Source of the DNA: Sinomonas sp. R1AF57 | GTDB lineage: Bacteria > Actinomycetota > Actinomycetes > Actinomycetales > Micrococcaceae | Direction: 5' to 3' | Assembly (NCBI RefSeq): GCF_002224485.1 | Contig: NZ_CP022463.1 | Span: forward strand, 1-64,000 | Length of the DNA: 64,000 nt | In this document: piece after piece, positions 7,600 to 16,363 of the stretch | Position numbering within the stretch: the first letter of the stretch is position 1 | Layout: each line of letters begins with the position of its first letter | The notes under the pieces: model-generated | The model's input: the letters and a program-made list of their open reading frames with translations, nothing else | The model's database searches: none | What the model was told of the DNA's origin: nothing | Position numbers and translations under genes: made by a program

Positions 7600-8865
7600 C
7601 TAGCCCTTGGCCCGCGGCCCCTTCCCCCTGCCGTTCGCGCCGTTCCCGTTCTTCCCGTTCCCGGTCTCGGTGAGCCGCACCGTGATTCCGACGCCGCGCC
7701 AGCCAGCGCGCACCGCCTTCTCCTCAGCGGACTCGCGGCCGAACAGCGAACGGGCCACGCGGACAGTCTCCCGCGCGAACCCGCGGAAGTCGACGTCGAG
7801 GGGCAGCTTGCGCAGCGCGACCGTCTCGAACCAGATCCGCCCCGCCCTTTCCCACGCGTGCCCGCCGAGCTCGGCCGCCACGAGGTAGAACGCATGGTTG
7901 GGTATGCCGGAGTTCAGGTGCACGCCACCGTTGTCGTCCCGGGTGCGCGCGTATCCGTCCATGTGGCCCGGCTGTGGGTCCTTGCCGAGTGCAGGATCGT
8001 CATACGCCGTGCCCGGCGCCTTCAGGGACCGGACGCCCAGGCCCTTGATGCCGGGCAGGAAGATCCCCTCGCCCACGATCCACGAGGCGGACTCGGCCGT
8101 GTCGCCGTGCACGAACTGCTCGACGAGGACGCCGAAGACATCCGCGAACGACTCGTTGAGCGCGCCCGACTGGCCCTCGTACGAGAAGTCGGTCGTGTGC
8201 TGCAGGAGCCCGTGCCCGAGCTCGTGGGCGATGATGCTCAGCGACGAGGTGAACGAGGCGAAGACCTTCCCATCGCCGTCGCCGAACACCATCCGGGTCC
8301 CGTCCCAGAACGCATTGTCGTAGCCGACGCCGTAATGCACGCTCCCCTCGAGCGCGAGGCCCGCGCCGTCGATGCTGGACTGCCGGAACACCTCCTTCAG
8401 GAAGCGGTAGGTGTCCCCGAGCCCGTCGTAGGCGCGGTTCACGTCGACGTCCGCGACCGGGTCCTGGCCTTCCTTCCGCACCGGCTTCCCGGGGAGCCGC
8501 TCGGTGTTCTCCGCGTCGCTGATCTCCCGCCGCAGCGTCCCGGGCTCGACGAGGATCTGGTGCCGGGCGTCGCGCGTGTGGGCGTCGCGCTGAGCGCGCA
8601 TGCGCTCGTCGGCGAGGAGCGTCCGCCGTGCGAGCTCAGCAACAGCCTCGATCCCGCGGGTGTCGTCGGCCCACCCGTTGGGCGGCCCCTCGCCGCGGAG
8701 GGCCCGCGCGCGGCGCTGGTCGCACGTGGCGAGCCGCTCGAGGAGGTACGGCGGGACGGCGCCCTGGTGCCGCACCGGGTGGCGCGGGGACGATGCTGGG
8801 CCCGCACCCGGCGTCGTGCGCCGGCCTTGGGTCGGGGCAGTCGGCCGCTTCCGGGAGCGCGGCAT
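7600..8865 (-). CDS. Protealysin-like M4 family metallopeptidase
   Basis: A 421-residue thermolysin-type zinc endopeptidase. HELGH at 214-218 gives the two zinc His and the catalytic Glu. Glu238 in ALNESFADVFG, exactly 20 residues later as in thermolysin, is the third ligand, and IPNHAFY holds the active-site His324. The N-terminus has no Sec signal. It carries a short propeptide with the VPPYLLERLA motif typical of the protealysin subgroup, whose members leave the cell by an unknown route or act inside. The C-terminus ends in an odd Asn/Gly/Lys-rich tail of about 20 residues. The start at 8865 lies one base after the nuclease stop (TGAGATG); 8880 is an alternative. The emfourin gene follows. 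Confidence 0.9.
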   Translation of the reverse strand: MPRSRKRPTAPTQGRRTTPGAGPASSPRHPVRHQGAVPPYLLERLATCDQRRARALRGEGPPNGWADDTRGIEAVAELARRTLLADERMRAQRDAHTRDARHQILVEPGTLRREISDAENTERLPGKPVRKEGQDPVADVDVNRAYDGLGDTYRFLKEVFRQSSIDGAGLALEGSVHYGVGYDNAFWDGTRMVFGDGDGKVFASFTSSLSIIAHELGHGLLQHTTDFSYEGQSGALNESFADVFGVLVEQFVHGDTAESASWIVGEGIFLPGIKGLGVRSLKAPGTAYDDPALGKDPQPGHMDGYARTRDDNGGVHLNSGIPNHAFYLVAAELGGHAWERAGRIWFETVALRKLPLDVDFRGFARETVRVARSLFGRESAEEKAVRAGWRGVGITVRLTETGNGKNGNGANGRGKGPRAKG

Positions 8866-8866
8866 C

Positions 8867-9751
8867 TCAGAGCGCGACATCGGCGAACCCCGTGATCTCA
8901 CGCCAGCGCTGCGCGACGCCGCGGGCCCCCCTCGGGACCGAGTAGCGGTCTGCCCCGGGGAGGGGGCCGAGGTCCAGGCCCGTGAGCTGCGCGATGTCCG
9001 ACACGGGGACCTGGAAGGTCCGGTAGGCGCCGAGGGCCGGGGCCTCCCGGGCCCCCGGATGCAGCACCTGCTCGAGGCCGTTGCTCTGGTCGAGGATGTA
9101 GCCCGTGCAGGCGAGCGTGGCACCGTCCTCGCCGGGCCCGGTGTTCCAGGCCCCGATCTTGAAGAACTTCCGCGGGATCATGGCGCCCCGGTACTCGGGA
9201 TCCCCGACGTCGAACACCGGTCCCGAGAACACCGAGAGGCGCTGCTCGTGGGCGCCGGCGTGCTCGAGGATGTAGTCCTCGAGGCCGAGCCACAGCTCCC
9301 GACCCTGATTGAAGTAGTCCGCCTGTGGAGCGCACACCGTGTAGTGGAAGGTGTCGAGATTCGCTCGCTCGGCCGTGTCCTGATCGCCCCACAGCGGGTC
9401 CTGGCGGCGCACGAGATGGCCCCGGTCGAACCGGTTGTTCGAGTAGAGCTCCGGCCCCCACTGCTGGTCCTCGTCGATCCGGTCGTCGAGGCGCCAGCTC
9501 TCACCGCCGCGCTCGATCTCGACCAGGCTCGCGCCGTCGATGTTCACGGCTGTCGCCGCTGGCATGCGCCGGTCGGGGTCCTGATGGATCGTGAAGTGCG
9601 TATAGGTCAGCTCGAGCAGCCCCGGCCCCGTCGGCATGGGCACCGGGGACGGCGTGCCGAGGAACTCGGGATCGTAGCCGTCGCCCTCGTCGGAGGGCTC
9701 CGCGGCTCGGGTGGGCTCGGCGGGATCGGTCGTGTTCTCGGACTGCGTCAT
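8867..9751 (-). CDS. DNA/RNA non-specific endonuclease (DRGH / NUC family)
   Basis: A 294-residue metal-dependent nuclease of the beta-beta-alpha-Me type (EndoG/Serratia nuclease). Its motif is FDRGHLVRRQDP, with the general-base His at 112 and Asp109. The downstream helix NLDTFHYTVCAPQADYFNQG carries the metal-ligand Asn and the usual PQ-x-x-N-x-G pattern. The first 40 residues are acidic and disordered, with no signal peptide. GGGGAAG precedes the ATG at 9751, which is a good ribosome-binding site. It is the first gene of an operon with the M4 peptidase and its inhibitor. Lack of a signal peptide in a potentially toxic nuclease is notable; no immunity gene is recognisable unless the operon partners help. 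Confidence 0.85.
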   Translation of the reverse strand: MTQSENTTDPAEPTRAAEPSDEGDGYDPEFLGTPSPVPMPTGPGLLELTYTHFTIHQDPDRRMPAATAVNIDGASLVEIERGGESWRLDDRIDEDQQWGPELYSNNRFDRGHLVRRQDPLWGDQDTAERANLDTFHYTVCAPQADYFNQGRELWLGLEDYILEHAGAHEQRLSVFSGPVFDVGDPEYRGAMIPRKFFKIGAWNTGPGEDGATLACTGYILDQSNGLEQVLHPGAREAPALGAYRTFQVPVSDIAQLTGLDLGPLPGADRYSVPRGARGVAQRWREITGFADVAL

Positions 9752-9805
9752 GGCTTCCCCACATCCGCTCGGTTCGGTCCTCCATGCCGGGGCTGTGCGG
9801 GCCTC

Positions 9806-9836
9806 GGCGGTGCGATGCCACCAGCATCGCACCGCC
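9806..9836 (-). terminator. Hairpin downstream of the copper oxidase gene
   Basis: GGCGGTGCGATG (9806-9817) and CATCGCACCGCC (9825-9836) form a perfect 12-bp stem with a 7-base loop, 38-68 bases past the oxidase stop and before the nuclease gene. There is no T-run, but position and strength suit a terminator. Confidence 0.7.
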
Positions 9837-9873
9837 CTCCGACACTCGAAAGCATCGTGGCTGGGTGCCGCAG

Positions 9874-12800
9874 CTAGGGCGAGGGAAGCACCTCGACGAG
9901 TGCGAGATCCCATTGGTCCGACGTCGGAGACGTGTCGTTGATCGTCACCGACGTTCCGGCACCGGCTGTCGTGGCAGTCTGCCGCTGGACCCAATAGGTG
10001 TCTCCGGCGGGAGCGAGGAATTGGTCCACGAGCGTCTGCCCGGCACCGGCTGTCCGCGCGATCGCGTTCGACCAGTCCGTGCCGACGGCCCAGACCCACG
10101 AGCCGGCCCTGGTCGTGGTGACGGTCGCCGTGGGTGCGCCAGTCGCACCGCTGGCCGCCTTCACGGCGCCGCTTGCCGTGTCTGCACCCAAGAAGGCGAC
10201 GACAGTGAGGGACGCCTGCCAGCTCCCCGAGGCCTGGGATGCGGTCACGCTCGCGTTGCTGAGCGCGGCGGGGGCGACGGCCTGCCATACCTCCGCTGTC
10301 CCGGGCTGAGCGTTGGATCTCTGGCGGAGGGTCCACGTGAGCCCGGCGCCCGTGACGCCGCCGATGCTCGCCGAGTTCGCAGCGTTCGGGCCGTCGGAGC
10401 TGACGAAGGCGAGGAGGAGCTCATTTGTGCCGGTCGTCGTCAGGCCTGTCGCGGTGACGGTCGACGACGAGGTGCCCTGGTGTGCGGTCACGGCCTTGTC
10501 GACTGCCAGTGACCCGGCGGGCGGTGCGACGGCGGTCGCGGTCGCCGTGTTCGACGGCGGGCTCACGTTCCCAGCTGCATCGAGGGCTGTGACGGTATAC
10601 GAGTATGTTGTCCCAACGGTGATGGCCGCATCCGTGTAGCCGGTCGTCGTCACGCTGCCGAGGTCAGCGCCATTGCGCGTGACCTGATACGAGGTGACGG
10701 CGACGTTGTCGGTGCTCGCCGTCCAGGCCAGCGCGATCTGGCCAGGTGTTGCAGTGGCCTGAAGCCCTGTGGGCGCGGTCGGCGGCGTCGTGTCGGCGTT
10801 GGGAGATGTGAAGTGAACGATCGACGCCGCGGACGGGATTCCGTTCGAGTCCACGATGGACAGGAGGTAATACCCCGGGGGAGCGTAGTTCCCATTGGCG
10901 GGCATCTGGATGCTGAGGCCTCCGGACGTCTGGGTGAAGCCCAAGGACAGTGCCCGGGCGTTTTCGTCGAAGGCGTGCGTGACCGACCCGGTCCTGATGA
11001 GCGACACGGACTGGATCCGGGCGGCGTCGGGCGTCCCGATCGAGACGGTCGCACCGTACTGGACGGTGCTCGGCGCGCTGGTGATGCTCGGCCGTGCGCC
11101 CTTGAAGAGGTACGGGGGCGAGTAGATCTGGTAGCTCTTCTGGTCGGCGACGCCGGTGTCCCCGCCTCCGCCGGAGACGAAGACGCGCCCGTCGGGCAGC
11201 AGCACCGCCACCGAGTGGTAGAGGCGTGGGACAGACATCGAGGCGACGGTGCTCCACGCCCCGGTCGCGGGACTCCAGACTTCGGCGGGCAGGACGGCTT
11301 TGGACACGTCCTGGCCGGACTTGTCGGTCCCGCCGCCGGTTGCGAGCACTGTGCCGTCGGGCAGGTTGGTGAGGTTCAGGAAGCTGCGCGGGTACGCCAT
11401 CGGCGCCGCGTCCTTCCATGCAGGGCTCGCCTGGTTCATGTCCAGCACGTAGGCCGTGTTCGCCGATGTGCCGGTGAATCCGCCGTCGGACGCTGTTCCG
11501 GCCTTGATGAACTTCCCCGGGGCGTAGTTGGCGATCGATCCGGCGTCGAGGACGCGCGAGTCGACGGTGGACCACGTCTGGGCCGCAAGGTCGAGGGCGA
11601 GCGTGGAGGTGCCCTGCTCGGACGCGCCGGCTTGGAGGACCCGGCCGTCAGGCAGCTGGTACATGAAGGGGTAGTACGGGATGCTCCTGTTGGCGCCCGT
11701 CAGGTCCGTCCACGCGTTGGCTGTGGGGGAATAGACCTCGGGGATGGGGACGATGTCCGTGGCCGACGTGTTGGACCCCGATGTCACGAGGACGCGCCCG
11801 TCAGCGAGAGTGGTCCCGGTCGGGTACCACCGCGGATGGTTCATGGGAGTGAGGGCCTGCCACGTCTCGGTTGCGGGGCTGAACGCAGTCACGTCGCGGA
11901 TGCCGAGCCCGCCCGCAGTGGCTGTGCCCCCGACGGCGAGGATGCGCCCGTCCGCAAGGACGGCCTGGCCCGAGCAGAACAGGTCCACCGCCGCGCTCGG
12001 CACCTGGAGGTACGTGCCGTCCGACGGGTTGAGGAGATACTGCTGGCCGCCTTGGGTGAAGTCGCCCGCCCAGGTGAGCACCTTGCCGGTGGATGTGAGG
12101 GCCGCGTGGATGGACACCTCTGGCCACGGGACCACGGGCCCCCATTGGCCGACCAAGGCGGGGTCGCCGCTGGATGACGCCGTGGTGAAGGTCAGGTCGC
12201 CCGAGACGGCAGGGTTGCCCGCGGCGTCTGACGACTTCACCCGATAGTGGTACAGAGTGGCCGCCACGAGCCCGGACAGCCCCTGGGAGTGGGCGGTGAC
12301 GAGGGTCGCGTCCGCAGTCGTGGCCGATCCGTAGGAGACGGTGGTCCCGTACTCGACTTGGGACGTCGCGGGCTCGTCTGTGGTCCACGAGATGGTCGCG
12401 CCTGCGGCGGAGGGTGTGCCTGCCGAGACCGCGGATATGACGGGCGGCGTCGTGTCAGGCGCAGGTGCCGCGGCCGGGAGGATCTCGATGAGCGCGAGGT
12501 TCCACTGGTCCGCCGTGGGAGCTGTGTCGTTGATGGCCACCGACGTGCCGGCAGCCGGGGTGGCGGCATTCTGGCGTTGCACCCAGAAGGTGTCGCCGTG
12601 GCTCGAGAGGAACTCGTCGACCTTGGTCTGTCCGCTGCCCACCGTGCGCGGTGTCGCGTTGTCCCAGTCGTTCCCGGCACCCCAGACCCACGAGCCCCCG
12701 CGCGTCGTCGTGAGCGAGGCGCTTGGGGCGCCCGTGGCGGCGGCACTGGTCGCGACGGCGCCGTCCGTGACGAGGTCTGCGCCGGTGAAAGCTGCCACGG

Positions 12801-13257
12801 TGATCGAGGCCTGGTAATTGCCAGAATGCGTGGCCGTGACTGTTGCGTTGGTGAGCACGCTCGATGCAGCGGCCTGCCAAACCTCGGCAGTTCCAGACTG
12901 CGCGTTTGTCCGCTGACGCAGCCGCCACGTGAGACCGCCGCCTGTCACTGTGCTGAACGACTGCGCGCCACCTGCCTTGGGGCCGTCGGAGGCGACGAAC
13001 GCGACAAGGAGTTCGTTGGCCTGGCTTGTCGTGAATGCCGGCGAGACAACGCGGGTCGAGGGGCTGCTCTGGTGGGTGCTCACGACCTTGTCCACGCCGA
13101 ATGGGCTGGCCGCCGAGGCGGGGGACGCGAAGGAGGGGGCCACGACGGAGGTGAGTGCCAGCGCGAGCGCTGACGCCAGCTTCGCCAGCGGATGGGACCC
13201 GTGGAACGGGTAGGTCCTGCGGAGGGTGCGGGTTTGAGCGGAGGGGGTGCGGTCCAT
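9874..13257 (-). CDS. Secreted galactose-oxidase-like copper radical oxidase with duplicated flanking modules
   Basis: An 1127-residue exported protein. Its N-terminal signal has basic residues before a hydrophobic stretch and ends SFASPASAASP. Then come module A of about 160 residues, a fibronectin III domain (DTTPPVISAV onward), a kelch/galactose-oxidase propeller, a DUF1929 early-set domain, a second fibronectin III domain and module B. Module B repeats module A almost motif for motif (TWRLRQRTNAQ versus TWTLRQRSNAQ, GTAEVWQA in both). The full copper and cofactor set is present: Cys428 (LFCSGQ), Tyr478 (RWYPT), Tyr680-His681 (RLYHS) and His761 (THAFD). This predicts a Cys-Tyr radical enzyme oxidising an alcohol or aldehyde to give hydrogen peroxide. 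The substrate is unknown. It is monocistronic. Confidence 0.85.
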   Translation of the reverse strand: MDRTPSAQTRTLRRTYPFHGSHPLAKLASALALALTSVVAPSFASPASAASPFGVDKVVSTHQSSPSTRVVSPAFTTSQANELLVAFVASDGPKAGGAQSFSTVTGGGLTWRLRQRTNAQSGTAEVWQAAASSVLTNATVTATHSGNYQASITVAAFTGADLVTDGAVATSAAATGAPSASLTTTRGGSWVWGAGNDWDNATPRTVGSGQTKVDEFLSSHGDTFWVQRQNAATPAAGTSVAINDTAPTADQWNLALIEILPAAAPAPDTTPPVISAVSAGTPSAAGATISWTTDEPATSQVEYGTTVSYGSATTADATLVTAHSQGLSGLVAATLYHYRVKSSDAAGNPAVSGDLTFTTASSSGDPALVGQWGPVVPWPEVSIHAALTSTGKVLTWAGDFTQGGQQYLLNPSDGTYLQVPSAAVDLFCSGQAVLADGRILAVGGTATAGGLGIRDVTAFSPATETWQALTPMNHPRWYPTGTTLADGRVLVTSGSNTSATDIVPIPEVYSPTANAWTDLTGANRSIPYYPFMYQLPDGRVLQAGASEQGTSTLALDLAAQTWSTVDSRVLDAGSIANYAPGKFIKAGTASDGGFTGTSANTAYVLDMNQASPAWKDAAPMAYPRSFLNLTNLPDGTVLATGGGTDKSGQDVSKAVLPAEVWSPATGAWSTVASMSVPRLYHSVAVLLPDGRVFVSGGGGDTGVADQKSYQIYSPPYLFKGARPSITSAPSTVQYGATVSIGTPDAARIQSVSLIRTGSVTHAFDENARALSLGFTQTSGGLSIQMPANGNYAPPGYYLLSIVDSNGIPSAASIVHFTSPNADTTPPTAPTGLQATATPGQIALAWTASTDNVAVTSYQVTRNGADLGSVTTTGYTDAAITVGTTYSYTVTALDAAGNVSPPSNTATATAVAPPAGSLAVDKAVTAHQGTSSSTVTATGLTTTGTNELLLAFVSSDGPNAANSASIGGVTGAGLTWTLRQRSNAQPGTAEVWQAVAPAALSNASVTASQASGSWQASLTVVAFLGADTASGAVKAASGATGAPTATVTTTRAGSWVWAVGTDWSNAIARTAGAGQTLVDQFLAPAGDTYWVQRQTATTAGAGTSVTINDTSPTSDQWDLALVEVLPSP

Positions 13258-13525
13258 GATGGGTACTCGGCGGGAGGAGGTTCGCAGGCGGCCATCAGTC
13301 CTCGGCCGGATCTGCGTCGATAGCGCCGACGTCAGCGGCGGGGGCGAGGCGGAGGAGGCGCGAGTGGCTGTGCACGCTTTGCGGTCACCGCACGGCCTCC
13401 CTCGTCTGCAATGGATGCGCGACAACGCGCACGGGAGGCGACGGCCCCAGCCACGGGTCACCGAGTACGCTGGAATCAAGAATGGCAGGGGAATCCGAGG
13501 AACGGAAGCCAGAGAGGGGTTCGAG

Positions 13526-14506
13526 ATGTCGCAGGAACCGGGGACCCGGGGGGAAGGCATACCGGACAATGCGCCGCATCTCGCGGGCGGCGAGGGCGGC
13601 CAGGGAGCCTCTGGCGCGCACGACGCCGGGCCCGTCGCCTCGGGCGGGCCGGCCGCTCCGGGGGAGCGTCCTGGCGAGTCCGGCGAGAGCCAGCCGGAGC
13701 GCCCGAAGTACACGCCGCCGTCGTACATCCCGCCCGTGACGCTCGACAAGGACCGATCCAACGCGACCGAGCCGATCCCGAGCAACCCCACGCAGCCCCT
13801 CCAGCATCACCTTCCCCCCGGCGCGCCGCCGATCCCGGGCGCTCCCGGCCCCGCGGCCCAGCAGCCGGGGCAGCAGGGCCTCAGCCAGCAGGGACCGTCG
13901 ACGGCGGGGGCGCAGAGCCCGTCGCAGCAGTCCAGGAGCGGAGCTGTCCCGCAGCAGGCGCAGGGAGGGTACCCGGGCTCCCAGGGCCAGAACCAGGGCC
14001 AGTTCGGCCAGAACCAGAACCAGTACGGCCAGTACCCATACGGGCAGCCATCGGGGCAGCCGAGCCCGTCCGGCGCCCAGTACCCGGGCAACCAGTACCC
14101 CGGAGCCCAGTATCCCGGCGCTCAGCCCCCGGGAAGCCCGTACCCCGGCGCCCAGTACGCGGGCACGGGCTACCAGGGCACCGGCTTCCAGGCCCCGGCG
14201 CAGGGCTACCCGGGCTACGCGCAGCCGGGCTACGGCCAGTTCCAGTACGCTCCGCCGGCGCCGAAGGGCCTGAGCCTGGCCTCGATGATCTGCGGCATTG
14301 CGGTGTTCGTCGGCTTCGGGTTCTTCATCCTGCCGCAGATCGCCGCGGTGGTGCTCGGGCACATGGGCCTGCGGCGCGAGCCGGCGGGGCGGGGCTTCGC
14401 GATCGCTGGTCTCGTGATGGGCTACGTCGGGGTCGCGCTGACGCTGCTGTTCGTCGTGTTCTTCATCATCGCGGTCTCCTCGGCCCGTTCCCCGTACACG
14501 TACTGA
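13526..14506 (+). CDS. DUF4190 membrane protein with long YPG/Gln-rich N-terminus
   Basis: 326 residues. The first 240 or so are disordered and low-complexity: Gly/Ala/Pro/Glu-rich, then Gln-rich, then repeats of the type QYPGAQ and GQNQ. Two hydrophobic helices follow, LASMICGIAVFVGFGFFILPQ and FAIAGLVMGYVGVALTLLFV, with the small loop VVLGHMGLRREPAGRG between them, which defines DUF4190. The start at 13526 follows AGAGAGGGG; a longer frame exists upstream without support. The function is unknown. Such proteins are probably cytoplasmic-tail membrane proteins. A second, shorter DUF4190 gene follows 9 bases downstream, evidently a tandem paralogue. Confidence 0.75.
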   Translation: MSQEPGTRGEGIPDNAPHLAGGEGGQGASGAHDAGPVASGGPAAPGERPGESGESQPERPKYTPPSYIPPVTLDKDRSNATEPIPSNPTQPLQHHLPPGAPPIPGAPGPAAQQPGQQGLSQQGPSTAGAQSPSQQSRSGAVPQQAQGGYPGSQGQNQGQFGQNQNQYGQYPYGQPSGQPSPSGAQYPGNQYPGAQYPGAQPPGSPYPGAQYAGTGYQGTGFQAPAQGYPGYAQPGYGQFQYAPPAPKGLSLASMICGIAVFVGFGFFILPQIAAVVLGHMGLRREPAGRGFAIAGLVMGYVGVALTLLFVVFFIIAVSSARSPYTY

Positions 14507-14515
14507 GCCGCGCCG

Positions 14516-14857
14516 ATGGGGGAGTGGCAGGGGTCCGCGGGAGCCAAGCGGACGCCGTCGGGCGCTGAGGTACCCGTGGCGGCCGGGGACGTGCTCTTCC
14601 CACGCCGTGAGCCGGGCGGGCTCGCCGTGGCCTCGATGGTCTGCGGTGTGCTGGCTGTCGGCGGCTTCGGAGTGTTCCTGGCGCCGCAGGTTGCGGCCAT
14701 CGTCCTGGGGCACATGGCCCTCGCCCGCGGTCCCGGCGGACGTGGACCCGCGATCGCCGGCCTCGTCCTCGGGTATGCCGCCCTGGTGCTCCTCGTCGCC
14801 GGTGTCGCGGTGGCCGTCTACCTGTGGCGCGCGTTCGCGGACATGGGCATGACCTGA
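14516..14857 (+). CDS. Small DUF4190 membrane protein
   Basis: 113 residues with a short hydrophilic N-terminus and two membrane helices (VASMVCGVLAVGGFGVFLAP and IAGLVLGYAALVLLVAGVAV) around the loop IVLGHMALARGPGGRG. That loop is nearly the same as in the preceding protein (VVLGHMGLRREPAGRG), so the two arose by duplication. The start is the ATG at 14516, with weak ribosome-binding potential; coupling to the upstream gene is likely. It is convergent with the amidase gene, whose stop is 10 bases away. The function is unknown. Confidence 0.75.
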   Translation: MGEWQGSAGAKRTPSGAEVPVAAGDVLFPRREPGGLAVASMVCGVLAVGGFGVFLAPQVAAIVLGHMALARGPGGRGPAIAGLVLGYAALVLLVAGVAVAVYLWRAFADMGMT

Positions 14858-14866
14858 GGCTGCCTC

Positions 14867-16318
14867 CTAGCGAGCCGGCGGCCGGGGCACGTGCAGGATC
14901 CGCGCGACCTGCAGCAGGAGGGCCTCGGACCCGGGGTGTCCCACGGCCTGCACGCCCATGGGCAGGCCCGCATCGGTCCAGTGCGTCGTCGCCGCCACCG
15001 CGGGCAGGCCGCACACGTTGACCCAGGACGACCACGGCGCGAACTCGCACTGCCGGCCGTAGTCGTCGTCGACCGTCGCGTGCCATTCGGGCCCGCCCGT
15101 GAACCAGCCGACGGGGCGGGGCGTCTGTGCCAGGGCCGGCGAGAGGAGCAGGTCCCAGTCCGAGAGCTGGGCGACCATGTCCCGCTCGAACTGCCGCAGG
15201 AACGCCAGCGACTCCTCGAGCTTCGCGCGCGAGCGCTGCTGGGCCCGGCGGCGGAAGGCGCGTGTGAGCGGGGTCAGGAGCGGCTCGCGCTCCGGGCGGA
15301 TCCGGGCAGTGCCGACGCCGGCGGTCCAGGCCGCGGTGAACGCGTCCGGGTAGCGGTTGTCGAAGCGCAGGTCCGCCTCGACCACGAGGTGTCCGGCCGA
15401 CGCGAGCGCCTCCGCCCCTCGCCGCAGCGCCTCGAGCGCCTCCGGCTCCGGTTCGATCCGGTACCGCGCGTCCCACGGGCTCGCGAGGCTCACCGCGACG
15501 CGGAGGCGCCGGGGCTCGCGCACGACGGCGTCGAGGTACCCGCCAGCGTGCCGTCCGCGATGCCCGTGGTCGCTGTGGGCGATGCGCGGGACGAGTGCGT
15601 CCAGGAGGAGCGCCGCGTCCTCCGCGCTCCCGGCGAGGGGCCCGGCGACGACGAGCTGCAGCGAGCCGGGCTCGCCGGCGCTCTGCCCCTCGGGAATGAG
15701 GCCCCGGCCCGCCTTCAGTCCCACGATCCCGCAGGCCGCGGCCGGGATGCGGACCGACCCGCCGCCGTCGGACCCGGGCGCGAACGGCACGAGTCCGGCG
15801 GCGACCGCGGCGGCCGATCCGCCCGAGGAGCCGCCCGAGCTCAGCGCGAGGCCGTGCGGGTTCCGCGACGGCGGGCCGATCCGGTTCTCCGAATACGCCG
15901 TGAGCCCGAACTCGGGGACCTGGGTCTTGCCCATGCCCACGACGCCGGCCTGCCGCAGGAGCGCGACGATCGGCGCGTCCCCGGGGGCCGGCCGGGCGTC
16001 GAGGGCCGCCGAGCCATGGGTGGTGGGCACGCCGGCCACGTCGGTGAGGTCCTTGAAGGCCGTCGGCATGCCGTGCAGCGGCGGGAGCTCCGCGAGCCGG
16101 CCCGAGCGGGCGAGGCGGGCGTGCAGCTCGTCGGCGGCAGCGGCGTCGTCGTGCGCGCGCTCTGCGGTGACCGTGAGGAAGGCGCCGAGCCGGCCGTTCT
16201 CCGCCTCGATGCGGCCGAGGAAGTGCTCGGCGGCCTCCCGTGCCGAGACCTCGCCCGCACGGAGGGCGTCCCGGAGGGCGACGGCGCTGAGCGCACCGAT
16301 CCCGGCGTCGAGTGTCAC
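14867..16318 (-). CDS. Amidase (amidase-signature family)
   Basis: 483 residues of the Ser-cisSer-Lys hydrolase family. The catalytic Lys lies in TAFKDLTDVAG, and the signature GGSSGGSAAAVAAGLVPFAP carries the Ser pair, followed by GGGSVRIPAA. The family includes GatA, aryl and peptide amidases. No gatB or gatC is adjacent, so this is probably a catabolic amidase of unknown substrate. The GTG start at 16318 is supported by a perfect TATAGT box (minus strand, 16330-16325) six bases before it, which would make the mRNA leaderless; the longer frame to 16534 would overlap the divergent rhodanese gene. The 3' end is convergent with the DUF4190 gene. Confidence 0.85.
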   Translation of the reverse strand: MTLDAGIGALSAVALRDALRAGEVSAREAAEHFLGRIEAENGRLGAFLTVTAERAHDDAAAADELHARLARSGRLAELPPLHGMPTAFKDLTDVAGVPTTHGSAALDARPAPGDAPIVALLRQAGVVGMGKTQVPEFGLTAYSENRIGPPSRNPHGLALSSGGSSGGSAAAVAAGLVPFAPGSDGGGSVRIPAAACGIVGLKAGRGLIPEGQSAGEPGSLQLVVAGPLAGSAEDAALLLDALVPRIAHSDHGHRGRHAGGYLDAVVREPRRLRVAVSLASPWDARYRIEPEPEALEALRRGAEALASAGHLVVEADLRFDNRYPDAFTAAWTAGVGTARIRPEREPLLTPLTRAFRRRAQQRSRAKLEESLAFLRQFERDMVAQLSDWDLLLSPALAQTPRPVGWFTGGPEWHATVDDDYGRQCEFAPWSSWVNVCGLPAVAATTHWTDAGLPMGVQAVGHPGSEALLLQVARILHVPRPPAR

Positions 16319-16324
16319 CGGGCC

Positions 16325-16334
16325 ACTATAGGCT
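16325..16334. promoter_or_regulatory. Overlapping divergent -10 boxes (amidase / rhodanese)
   Basis: The ten bases ACTATAGGCT contain TATAGT on the minus strand, 6 bases before the amidase GTG, and TATAGG/TAGGCT on the plus strand, about 30 bases before the rhodanese ATG. RNA polymerase can probably bind in only one direction at a time. Confidence 0.6.
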
Positions 16335-16363
16335 GGAGTGAAGAGCACATTCGGAGGCGAAGC

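Noticed and set aside
13258-13525. Short open frames in the gap between copper oxidase and DUF4190 gene
   Set aside because: They are extensions of neighbouring frames without ribosome-binding sites; I see promoter space only.
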